Positions 44,996 through 56,168 of a DNA stretch of 64,000 nt are shown here, piece after piece. A program made the position numbers and the translations under genes. Source of the stretch: Medicago truncatula (taxonomy: Eukaryota > Streptophyta > Magnoliopsida > Fabales > Fabaceae); assembly GCF_003473485.1 (NCBI RefSeq), contig NC_053045.1:62931994-62995993 (forward strand). Reading direction: 5' to 3'. Position 1 is the first letter of the stretch; each line of letters opens with the position of its first letter. The notes under the pieces were generated by a model that was not told the origin of the DNA, did no database searches, and saw nothing but the letters and a program-made list of their open reading frames with translations.

Positions 44996-46137
44996 CAGGT
45001 TGTTCTACTTGAGAACAACTTGCCTTAGGCAGGCACCCCTCATAAGTGCAATGTAGGTCTAGGCTACGAGCCTTCTTGATCACTCATAGTGATAGAGAAC
45101 TGAAATCGCATATGAATAAAGAGTAAATAAAATGATGGATTTGGGGAAAGGAATGGTAAAAGAACGCGCCACACACTTTCAATCCAAGAAGGAATGCTGA
45201 GCTATGAAGTATCGTCACAATGATAAAGAATTCATTGATAAGATTCGATAAATTTGGTTCATTTCAGAACCAAAAAAGAGACAAAGCTCTCACAATACAT
45301 AAAGTGTGTTTTTTTTTTATCAAAATTATATATATATATATATATATATATCACAAAGAAACTTACAATTTATAGTGCTTTTCTCTAATGAACTCTATCG
45401 TCGCTAATTAATTCAAATAAAACATATAAATTAAATCCTAATTTTATTTTTTTGACAAAGATTTAAATCCTAAATTTAGACGGCATATTACTAGCCTTAA
45501 AATATTTATTAAAATAACAAAAAAAAAGAAACTAATGTTGATTGAAAACACCACCATTCTTCTGCGTGATCTTCCAAACTGATCCAAATGGGATTAGTAT
45601 TCCAATAAATCAAAAGTAACGTCCACTTGTATGAATTCATGGCAATCATTATCAATTTCCATCATTAATTTATGAAAATTACTCCCACATAGATGATACT
45701 CCCAAGAAAAAAATTATTTTTTAAGTTCATTTATTTAATGATGTATGTGATTCATATGTTGGATCACATACATTATTAAATGAATGAACCTAAAATATCA
45801 ATTTTGTTTATATTTAGAAATGGAAGGAGTAGATCAATTTTTGACTTGTTGAATTCAAGTATCTTTGAATAACAAAACTTAAATTAGTGACTTTCCCATA
45901 TGTATACTATACGTGAATTAGCACTTCAAAGGAATGCATGGAATTAAATTCGAAAATCTAAACTAAAATGAATAAAATATTAATTTTTTGTGCATTTTTT
46001 ATATGTTTTCTTCCACATGCTTAATGAGTTCATGATCACATCACATAGACCCCATCCAAATAAGATATACATCTTTAGATCTTGTATAATATAAACCAAT
46101 TTTCACTATTAAATCAATAAATCAAATCATTAAATTA
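44996..46137. other. Intergenic; AT microsatellite and degraded Stowaway
   Basis: (TA)n at about 45328-45351. 45699-45829 is a decayed Stowaway MITE (ctcccaagaaaa to aaatggaaggag, flanked by TA) whose core shares atgatgtatgtg..tcacataca with the element at 32121. The remainder is empty. Confidence 0.5.
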
Positions 46138-46321
46138 AGAGAAATGATATTTGTACAACCACTTTGTGATAACTTTTAGACAATTTTATCTTTCATACTC
46201 ACATTATATTCTTACTCTCTCTTCCTTTTTCTCTCTCCATTATTTTTGACCAATAAAAAGAGAAAAAAATGAAGGTTGTCAAATAAATTGTACCAAATAA
46301 TTGTTCAAATATCATTGCTCT
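46138..46321. mobile_element. MITE, AGAGAAATGATATTTG family, with AAATTA TSD
   Basis: Ends agagaaatgatatttgtac and the complement agagcaatgatatttgaac; flanks AAATTA at 46132-46137 and 46322-46327. The related repeat at 33.6 kb has the empty site. Core with ctctctt and gaccaataaaaagagaaaaa. Confidence 0.8.
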
Positions 46322-46520
46322 AAATTAAATAAGATATAATATGATTTATTACTCTAGCGTTAAAAATACATCTTTAGATTATACAATACCATTTTTCTAC
46401 TCCATGTTGGACAAAGCCCAATTTTGGTATTATGATTTTTTATTTTTTTTGCACAAGCAATTTTGGTATTATGATAGTAGTGATTTTAATGAAAGTTTGG
46501 GTGTTCTGGAAAAAAGTTTA

Positions 46521-46700
46521 GTGTTATTTGAACAACTCTTTTGATATAATTTTTGAGACAACTTTGTTATTCTCTCTTCTCATTGGTCAATAATAATAGA
46601 GAGAGAAAAAGAAATAAAAAAAATAAGAAGATAATGTGTGCATGAGAGAGAAAATTGTACAAAAATTATAATAAAATGATTGTACAAATATCATTTCTCT
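46521..46700. mobile_element. MITE of the same family, second copy
   Basis: From gtgttatttgaacaac to gtacaaatatcatttctct, with the core gagacaactttg..cattggtcaata..gagagagaaaaag. The left end is changed. Confidence 0.7.
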
Positions 46701-46772
46701 AAAAAAATGAAAGTTTGGGTGTTAACTAGAAAAAATCAATTTTTTGTGGGTCCCCATTATACTCTTACTTTT

Positions 46773-47609
46773 ATGCTGTGTTTGGTTGGTGAATGAAAGT
46801 GAAAGGAAAGATTGTGCAAGGAAAGAAAGAGAGTAGAAAGTAAGAGGATTGTTATGATTGTTTGGTACAAGAGAAAGTAGAATAGAAAGAAAGTTCTATG
46901 TTCAATAATTGACATAAATACCCTTGTATAAAATACTAATATATATAATATATATTATACAAATAGGCCAAAAAATAAGAGAAGTGAAAGATGAATATTT
47001 GCACAATGAAAAAAATAACCTTAAAATTGTTCTTTGATCTTTATTCAATTTTTTTACTACTATTAATTAAATCTTAAGTAAACTTTTTAAAATTTTCAAT
47101 TAAACAATATTAACAACAATTTTCCAACTTTATCTTGAGTAAATGATATTCTAACTTTTTTTTAATGACATGATTTTCCAACTTTAAATACAAAAAATTT
47201 AACCGGCAAAACGGCAGTAATTTGTAGAAAATTTTTAATGCGCTGCAGTTTAAAAAATATAATATTTTACTTATTTGTTCAAAAAAGATATATTTTGCTT
47301 ATGCAATGTTGTCTCAGCATTATATATTGTTTCGTTAGGGACATCATACATTGTTTATTCTAGAAAAAAAAAATGCGTTACATATTGCTAATATTACATT
47401 AAATAGGGTTATTTTTGTCTTTTTCAACAAAATATTGTCTCCACTTTTGTTTCCGTCCAATCCAACAAAGAAAAGATTTTAGTGTGGGTCCTGCCTAAAA
47501 CTTTTTTTCCTTCCTTGTTTCCAGGGCAGGGGTTCCAAACTATAGAAAGTAAATCTTTCCACTGACTTCTCTCCCTCTTCTAATCTTTCCATTAAACCAA
47601 ACACACCCT
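46773..47609. mobile_element. Harbinger/Tourist-like MITE, tentative
   Basis: The left end tgctgtgtttggttgg and right end accaaacacaccc are inverted, with tta on both sides, as in PIF/Harbinger derivatives. The subterminal parts also pair (gaaaggaaagatt and aatctttccatt). The interior is AT-rich without coding sequence. Confidence 0.6.
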
Positions 47610-47703
47610 TAGGGAAATGTTATTTGAACATCTAAAGTTGTCATACAACTAAATATTATTAGATCCATCTACTTTTTCTTCTTCTTTATTTTTAACATTT
47701 TAT

Positions 47704-47877
47704 GAGATGTGTTATTTGAACAACTTTTTGGGTGACAACTTATTTGACAACTATAGTTTTATAAAGAAAAAATAGGTATTGACACGAAAATTAAAGCAAT
47801 AGAGAGATAAAGTAAAATCTCATATGAATATGTGAGAGAAAGTTGTCACAAAATGGATGTTCAAATATCATTTATCT
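47704..47877. mobile_element. MITE, AGAGAAATGATATTTG family, third copy
   Basis: From gagatgtgttatttgaacaac to gttcaaatatcatttatct. Another partial start (aaatgttatttgaacatc) lies just before it at about 47613. Confidence 0.65.
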
Positions 47878-48379
47878 TTTTGTTAGCTTCAATTTACGTG
47901 CCATGCTAATATTTGAATAAACTCATACGGTGTGCATACACAACAACCATTTTAGGTCGTCCATATAACATCACTATTACCAAAAAATATCCTAATCTAA
48001 TACTCAATCTGTCCCATAATACTTGATAGAGTTGACCTTATTACGCATGTTAATGCATAATTTTGAGGTTAAATATCGTAAATAACATATTAGAAAAAAT
48101 TATTAATATTTGATATTTTGAAAATACTCATCGAGATAAATCTAACAACATCTTATATGATATTATTTATTTTTGTATATTAATAGAAAAATATCGTAAA
48201 AAAAAGTTAGCTTTACCAAATGATTATGTGAAACTCACTATGGTATCAAAGGATTCCATTAAGACGGTAATGTCACATGACATTGACCAATCTAATTGTG
48301 ACAAATATGCCAATTCAATTATTTTTTCTTTCTCTTTCACATCTTTATATTTGTTATACTAAATTGATATTAGAGTGGT

Positions 48380-48541
48380 AATATTTTGATAACCATTGAG
48401 ACAACTTTGTTGTTCTCTCTTTTCATTGGTCAAAAAAAATGGAGAGAAAAAGGTAGAGAGAGAATAAGAACATAATGTGAGTATGAGAGAGAAAGTTGTA
48501 CAAAAATTGCACCAAAATAGTTGTACAAATATCATTTCTCT
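48380..48541. mobile_element. MITE, AGAGAAATGATATTTG family, fourth copy
   Basis: Core gagacaactttgttgttctc and cattggtcaaaa.. to gtacaaatatcatttctc. The left end is lost. A further partial start is at about 55177 (agaaatgatatttgtacaaa). Confidence 0.65.
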
Positions 48542-49589
48542 TGATATTATTCAGAATCTAGCGCAGCCTTTAAAATTTAGTGGATTAGTATTTCTCATGT
48601 TATACATCGATTGATTTTAACGAATACTTCCCACAATCCAAATACAAATGCAGTGGCTTATTCGTTGTTTTTAATTGACGATTTCTTTTGTTTCATCCCA
48701 ATAATTCTTTCAACTAGTGACATATGCATTCTATGGTACATATCGAGGAGTGCAGATCAGCTCCAGTTTTTTAAATCCATTTACTGTCCTGTTGCTTGAA
48801 CGGATTGAAGACACGTGTCAAAAACAGTTTTAATGGCTCAGATTTTATATTTGCAAATTAAGTTATTTTTAATTAAAAAAATAGAAAATGGTTTCTTCAG
48901 CAACATAATTTTTATGCCAATAGCAGAAGTTTTACAATGATATTCTTGGCATAACTTTTTACTGCAATGAAACATCAACAACAGATTTTTTAAATATCAT
49001 GAGCAGAATTTTTATAGCATTTGACATCACATTGTGTCAAGAGGCAGAATTACAAATATAGCAGAATTACAACAATGAATAACACAGTATCTCTCCAACC
49101 ATCACTAACACTTATACACCAATTTTAGGACTTGCAAATGCTTAATTACTAAAATCTTCAGAGGCATACATGAGACACAAGCATATCTGAAGCCTGAAAG
49201 GATTTTTTTTGGGTGAAAATCAATACTAACAATCTTCAAACACGCTCTCATCGATTTCAATCGTCTCAATTCAATCCCAACACTGTAAAAAAAAGAGAGG
49301 AGGAAATAGCGAAGATGACGGCGAGTCAGAGAGGGAAACCGAAAATCGTCGTCGGAACACCATTGAAATGCAAAAGAGAGAGAAGAACGGTGGCGTACCG
49401 ACAAAAGAAGAGGAAGGAGAGGAAAGGGGCGGAGGAGGGCCGAAGCGTGGAATGTTTGTGGTTGTTTTATTTTGTTTTTGTCAAAGGAAAAACTGATTTT
49501 GTTTTTAAATCTAATCCGTTGAAATCTGACCCTGCCACATATCACACATCGGTTACCTGGAGCAATTTAGCACTGGAGCAGATCTGCAC
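48542..49589. other. Intergenic; unassigned open frames at 49105-49596
   Basis: 48600-48750 shares scattered words (tttgtttcatccca, gacatatgcattctat, tatcgag) with 56040-56100 near the GDPDL gene. 49300-49450 is a GC-richer block open on both strands (plus MTASQRGKPKIVVGTPLKCK; minus a Leu/Phe-rich frame), but neither frame matches a family I know. Confidence 0.35.
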
Positions 49590-50094
49590 TATATAATCAT
49601 ACGCTAAAATATACTGGGAAGAAAATCAACGATCCAAAATGGTAGTAATGGCAAGTTACTAAAATCAATCAATGACCAGCATAAATCATTGCAACCACCA
49701 AAACAACAAGAGAGAGAATTTTGATACTGGACAGATAGGACAAGCAAACTTGATGCCATGTAATTCATTCACTTATATTAAACACACCCACTTGAAATAT
49801 TAAAACCAACAAAGAGAGGAAATTTTAAGCAAAACTCAAACTGCAAAAAGCAAAACTTTCACCTTTGTTTGACATTCATGTAGCCCAAAACAAAAAAGGC
49901 CCCAATCAAGATTGAGCAAACAAAAAAAATAAAGATGTGTATAAATTTGAGCATCTCAGACTTGACGAGTAGATTAGGGTTTCTGCAACCATCCACACTC
50001 CTTTTACAGAATGAGGTTTCTTCATTGATGCTTCAGCAGAATCCCAATCTCATGAATTCTGCTCTTTACCCAACAAAAATTGCTCATTCCCAAA

Positions 50095-50129
<35 letters not shown>

Positions 50130-51420
50130 CATCTACTACTACTCTCTCTCTCTCTCTCTATTGATCGCTATATGCATCTATATCTTTCTTTTCCCATCCT
50201 TTCCTTCATTCTTTGATCCTCTTTTTTTCTCTCTCGCATCGCTAAGAGGCAATGACGATGGTTTTGGAGTGTGGATCTGGATGGATAGATCGCCGTTGAA
50301 TAAAAATGCTTGCCGGTGGCGTGGCAATTGGGTGAAATTGACAATCTTGTCCTTTTCCCGATTTAGGATTTTGAATCCAATTGCAGCCATCCATGGCGGT
50401 GCTTTTTTTTTTTCGATGATCTATTTCATCTTTGTACCAAAACTGAGCCTCGAATTTGATGAAACCAAACCCTAAACTGAATCAACGAATTTTCTTAATG
50501 CGGTGTTGGGTAGAGTCATATGGAGTGAAAGATGGGAATTTCATGTTGGATTCTATTCATTCAATTTTCCCTCTTTCATTCCATATGTCATCTAGCTAGC
50601 ATATTTAGTGTTAACAGTTATTCCTTTTTTTATTCATTGATTTGATTTTTCCATCATTTCTACATATGTTATATTTTTCTGATTATATTTTCCTGCTTCT
50701 GATTATATTTTTCTTATTTTTGGATATTTGTTTACGGTGTTATATTTGGTTTTGGGTGACATCTAGGGTACCCATGGAACAATGATGAGTAATTTATCCC
50801 AACCAATACACATTAGCCACATAAATAAACACATTTTTAAGTGGTATCTATGAACTATCTTAATCCCACCAACAAATTGTTCATTTTCATTGATTGGTGG
50901 GTAAATTACCCACCATTCTTCAAAGGTAATCTAGAAAAAACCTTGGTTTTGTGGTGAAACACTCATATTGGTTTATTTGAACTTCGCAAGAAATAAAAGC
51001 TTTCTTTCTTTCTAATGTTGATTTCAAGCATTATAACATTGACTGTCTTGTATTGTTGTTAGATGAACTTTCAGTTTCACTTTTGAGTATGCAGGTGAAG
51101 ATTATGCTGTTGAAATGCACAATTGTTTTGTTACTCTTGACATTGTATTGTAGATGGAACTGTCTTTCTTCTGCCGTACCAAAAAATGTTGTAGTTGAAA
51201 TGTTCTTGTTTAAGCTGCAAAATGACTGGATAAGTAATTTTTTAGTGTAAAGTGTATCTCATATTAAGTGGTTCATTTGAATCAGATTCTGTATTATTTA
51301 TTTGTTGTGTAAATTTTAGCATTTGTTATACTGATCTAGAAAGAATGGAGAAACTTGCACGACCTTTAAAATCTAACCTTGACTAGGTGTGATATTGATC
51401 TGTTTTAAGAAATTAAGGTG
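49590..51420. repeat. Diverged duplicate of the GDPDL 3' flank (compare 55500-56225)
   Basis: 49595-49720 resembles 56100-56225 (acgctaaaatatactggga, cgatccaa, aatcaatgaccagc, caaccaccaaaac). 50110-50620 resembles 55520-55815 (ggttttggagtgtggatctgg, gatgggaatttc.tgttg, ttctattcattcaattttcc). 51330-51410 resembles 55920-56000. Probably the remains of a tandem GDPDL duplicate whose coding part is gone. A (TAA)n run lies at 50098-50130. Confidence 0.6.
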
Positions 51421-51488
51421 AAATTACATATTTTTTAGTTTTCTTTTGATTTAAATGCATGGGTTTGAGACCTACTTAATAAATCTTA

Positions 51489-51855
51489 GGCTTTGTTTGG
51501 GAGTTTGGAGAGGAAGGGAGGGGAGGGTTTTGGAAAAAATGATGGAGCAAGTGGAAGGAATAAAAGACATTGGGAGGAGAGGGCTTTGAAGGTTCATTTT
51601 TTACTCGTGATAATCCCCCTCATTTGGGGAACTCAAAAATTATATTGGGGGAGGGTTTTGGGGGGTTACAGAGGATTTATATGAATTTTTCAAATTCAAT
51701 CTATGTTGTTATAATATTCTTAAAATTAAAAAGCATATTAATCATAAGTATTAGTTTATCATAATTAAAATGTGAATTTTTGATCCATTTTTCTATATAT
51801 TTTTAACCCTCCAAAGTCCTCCCCTCCCTTCTCCTCCAAACTCCCAAACAAAACC
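51489..51855. mobile_element. PIF/Harbinger-type (Tourist) MITE with TTA TSD
   Basis: Ends ggctttgtttgggagtttgg and the inverse ctcccaaacaaaacc, flanked by TTA (51486-51488 and 51856-51858). The subterminal gaggggaggg and ctcccctccc also pair. The duplicated block at 6162/13457 starts in a relative of this element. Confidence 0.85.
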
Positions 51856-51858
51856 TTA

Positions 51859-52332
51859 AGAATAGGAAACTGTGTTTAACCCATAATTTATAGCCCGTTT
51901 GTTATAGCTTTTTTAAGAAAAAAAAAAAAAATCAGTTTTGCATCCGTTTGTTACAGATTTTAAATAAAATCTAAAAACTTCAATGTAGCAGCTTCTCAAA
52001 AAATAGATTGAACTAATTTTATAACAAAAAATCCATTTTATATAGTTATATCCAAACAAACTAGATTATTTGTTTTAAAAATTAAAAAAGTGATTTTTAT
52101 TACGGTAAACAAATACAAAATAGATTCTGATTTTTCACAAAATCTCTAAAATATAATCTCTAACTTATTTTATGTCAAAATCACTTTTATTTTAATTTGT
52201 AACAAACGAGCTCTTAATCTCTCGTAATTAATTCCCCTCACCTCTCACCACACCATTAAACGAAGATTGTGTGTCAACCACAATGTATTGCTTGGAGAAG
52301 AATTGAACAATATAGGTTTATCGTGTTGATCA
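51859..52332. other. Intergenic, likely another MITE-like inverted block
   Basis: 51895-52210 runs from tagcccgtttgttatag to ttgtaacaaacgagct, inverted words that suggest a further degraded MITE. Confidence 0.45.
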
Positions 52333-52784
52333 GAGTGGCGGAGCCACTCATGGACCAGTAAAGAGATTAATTTTTAATAAGTATATAGCAAATATTAAAA
52401 TAAGAAGTTATATTATATTATGGTTCTTTTTTTAAAAAAAAAATCAATTAAATCTCAAAGGGGAATTGAACGAGTGCACCCATAGTCTTTCTAAAAATCT
52501 CCAAACCACTAAAGCAACAACCTTTCAACCACACATGTTGCGTTTATTCTTAATATATCTAATCTAATACCATTCACCAACTTATGTACAATTCTTTTTT
52601 AAATTTAAAATATGGTGTAATATAATAAAAATTATATAATATTTATGTTAAAATATTTTTAAAACCCGGTTTATATTATGTTTCATAGATAAAGATTATT
52701 GGTCACTAAAATTAACTAATAAAAAATATATAAAATTACACATTAAAATTGGCCCACCTCCAAATTTATTTTTAGCTCCGCTTG
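52333..52784. mobile_element. hAT-type MITE with GTTGATCA 8-bp TSD
   Basis: Flanks GTTGATCA at 52325-52332 and 52785-52792, identical. Ends gagtggcggagcc and tagctccgcttg. 452 bp, no coding sequence. An 8-bp duplication fits hAT, and suggests that the GTGGCGGAGC ends at 30.7 and 40.6 kb belong to the same superfamily. Confidence 0.85.
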
Positions 52785-52792
52785 GTTGATCA

Positions 52793-55490
52793 CACACTCT
52801 TGTTCATGTAATTACGACATGTTAACCACACAACCATCGCCACTCTCACTCTTGACCTTTTTCCGCCACACATACCCCTCCCGGTAAGGTGACAAATAGC
52901 TCAATCCATGTTTTAACTTGACCAAATTCTCTTGTAGGAGTAGACCAATGAATATCCATATGAGGCCGCAAGTGTATAAACATTGAACTTGAAGCGGAAA
53001 TTTAAGGCCTTTTGAGGTTTACTCAAATAGCTCGTTAATCTTTCCAACAATGTTGTTTTTCAAAAGAATTATGCTCTTCACCCAACACATTTCGCTCGCA
53101 CCCAGCAACCATGCCCAAAACGCCCATGCGCTAGTTAACTAGCACAAGTGTAAATTTGTGCGCATGTTAAGTGGCGTTGCACATGTTAAGTGGCGCAGGT
53201 GTAAATTAGTGCGAACATTAAGTGGCGCAAAGTGGCTACTTTTTTTAATTCATTCAATATGATTCAATAAATTATTTTATTTACTTTATTCAATATGGCG
53301 CAAAGTCTAAAATATTTTATTTATTCAATATGATTCAATAAATTATTTTATTTAGTCAATATGGCGCAAAGTCTAAACATAAATTCTATTTTATTTTATT
53401 TTATTCTAAATTATTTGGTCACTTTATTCTAATTTATTTATGCACTTAAAATAAATTCGATTTTATACTAATTCAATTTTCATTCTAATTTATTTATTCA
53501 TTAAATGCAAAATTAGAAAATAAAATCGATTTTATTTATTCAATATTCATTTGTTCAATACATAAGCATAAACATAAAATAAATGCGAAAATAAATACAA
53601 ATAAAAAACAAAATTAATAAAAATAACTCTCATTTTATTATTATGATTCAAACATTACATTATATAATACATATATTTTACCCTCTTCGGTATATGCCAA
53701 TAGCTCTTGGGGAAAATAGTGATCCGTCCTGTTGGGGGAAAACGACATCAAGACCCCTTGAGTTAAATTTAAATTTGGTTCCTTTTATACCCCTGTATTG
53801 ATTCTTTTTACCCACAGTTAAAAGATTTTAGGATTAAAATGAAACAAACCTAATTTTATCTCAAGGGATGATGTCTTTTTCTGCAACTTAACGAACCACT
53901 ATTTCCTCCAAAAGCCACCGGTATTTACCTAAAGGGATATAAAGACCCTAGAGACTATAGAAACAAAGAAGAAGAAGAGAAAGAGGGGGAGAGAGTGGAA
54001 GGAGAAAATGTGAGGAAAAGAGGAAGTATGTGAGGGTTTTTATTGGTGGTATAAGGTATATGACACTTAATGAGGTCCAAAAACGTGAGAAAAACTTAAG
54101 AAAAACGTGTAAAATCCAATTAAAACCATTGACTACCGTCCAAGAAATGTTTGTGGTTCAGTTTTTACCACCGGCCAACTTGCGCAAGTTAACTCGCGCA
54201 TAGGCTCAGTGGTGTGCGACTTAAGTCACACATAGATTATGAGGTGCACATGTTAAATATCGCTGCGTTACTTAACTCACGTAGGGTTATATTTGGAAAA
54301 AGTGCAGGATAAAGAGACAGAATTCTTTTCAAAATCAGAGCACTCTAAAAAAACAAATTCATTCCGGCTTCACCAAATAACTTCCATGGTAGGTAATACC
54401 GAACACACAGGACAACCAAGATTTACATGGATTAATTAAAATACGGTTTTAAATAGGAATAGTCACGTCTGCCTCTTTCTTTATTAGTCATATCGAATTT
54501 AGAAGTAACACACCACTTAAGAATAAAAGAGCTCTCACTGGTACCAAGCCAAGCTAGAGAGTCATAAAAGAGTTGTCATTAAACCGAACATATCTCTCAT
54601 ATATTGTCAAACCAACATTCATAATATATAGTACTTCACTAGATCTATAGATAAATTCTAAGCAATCTCCATAATTGAAAAATAAATAAGTACACATAGA
54701 TATTTTATTTTCGTATAATTTTCATTGTATCATTGTAATACAACGACTCATCTACTTTAAACAATATCACAATTTGCAATTCCTTTTCAAATATTTCACG
54801 AGTCTAAAAATCATCGTATAAATATTTTCACAATAAACTCGTTGCATAAATAAAACAATAACCTATCGGTTAGAAGGAGATTTGTACTTGTATTAAGAAT
54901 AATGTCAACTCAATTTTATTTAATCAAATACCATACTCATAAGGGATTATGCTAAAGAGTGCACTTGATGTATTAATGAAAATGATAAAAAAAAATAGAA
55001 ATATTGTATTCGGAAATGGAGTAAAGCAATGAATTAAACTTTTTTAAAGTCGAAAACATCTTTGAATCTACTTTTGATTTTTGATTTTTTTTAAAATCTA
55101 TTTTTGGTTTCCTTAACAAAAGACCTTAGAACACTTAACAACATAACATAACCCTATAAATTATCCTATTATCAATAGAAATGATATTTGTACAAATATT
55201 TTTTAACAAGTTTTAGAATAACTCTCATTTTCACTTTGATTATGTTTTATCTTTATTTTAATAGATAGACAAAATGACAAAAGTTACCATAAATTCACAT
55301 AAAAAATTGAGTTGTGGAGATTTTCGTATTACTAATATTTATTTGTGTATTTTATATTATTAAAAAAATTTATTCAAATTTCAAACATTTTAATTTTACA
55401 AAGGGTAGAATTGGCAAATACTATGAAAGAAGCAAAGACGAGTCAGTCTGGTGTATAAATATGAGTGAGCACTGAGACATTGATCAGAAA
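52793..55490. other. Gene-poor; degenerate repeat with recurring ggcgcaa words
   Basis: 53095-54290 has gttaac..gcgca-type words at both ends (cgctagttaactagcaca; gcgcaagttaactcgcgca) and recurring aagtggcgca and caatatggcgcaaagtcta inside. 53240-53400 is an imperfect tandem of attcaatatgattcaataaa. It resembles a decayed retroelement, but no protein remnant is visible. Nothing else found up to 55490 apart from the partial MITE at about 55177. Confidence 0.4.
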
Positions 55491-56168
55491 ATTAGGGTTC
55501 CACACTCCTTTCCTTTTGCTACTACTACTCTCTTTTTCTATTTCAAGATCTCGTTCATACTTTCATTCTTTGTTCCTCCCTCTCTCTCTAATCGCTAAGA
55601 GTATATGACAGTTGTTTTGGAGTGTGGATCTGGATGGATGGATGGATAGATCGATCTAGTAATTATATGAAACCAAAACCATAAACTCCAATTAATGTGG
55701 TGTTGAGTAGAGTTGTATGGAACGAAAGATGGGAATTTCTTGTTGAATTCTATTCATTCAATTTTCCCTCCCTCGTTCCATACATCATCTAGCCAATACT
55801 GTGTTAACAATTGTCTTTGGTGTGAGTCGGCATACTCTTTGCGGAACTGTAGTACTAATCCCTCAGACTTTTATTTTCTGAGTATTCCGAACATAAATCT
55901 GATTATTATTTTTCATTTGTTATACTACTATACTGAACTTAATAGAATATGGAGAATTTTGCACAATCATTTAAAGTTAGCCTTGATCTGGTTATATCAA
56001 TCTGTGTTAATGAATATTTCAGTAGTTCTCACATTTTTTTTTTTTTTTTGTTTCATCCCTTGGAGAAACATTGACATATGCATTCTATATCGAGATATAA
56101 TCAAATGCTAAAGTATTTTGGGACGAAAATTGCCGATCCAAGATTGTGACACTGCTAATTTAATAAAA

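Noticed and set aside
49105-49596. Overlapping ORFs of 146 (-) and 127 (+) residues
   Set aside because: They overlap over most of their length on opposite strands, have no recognisable domain, and low-complexity basic or Leu/Phe-rich composition; not enough to call a gene.
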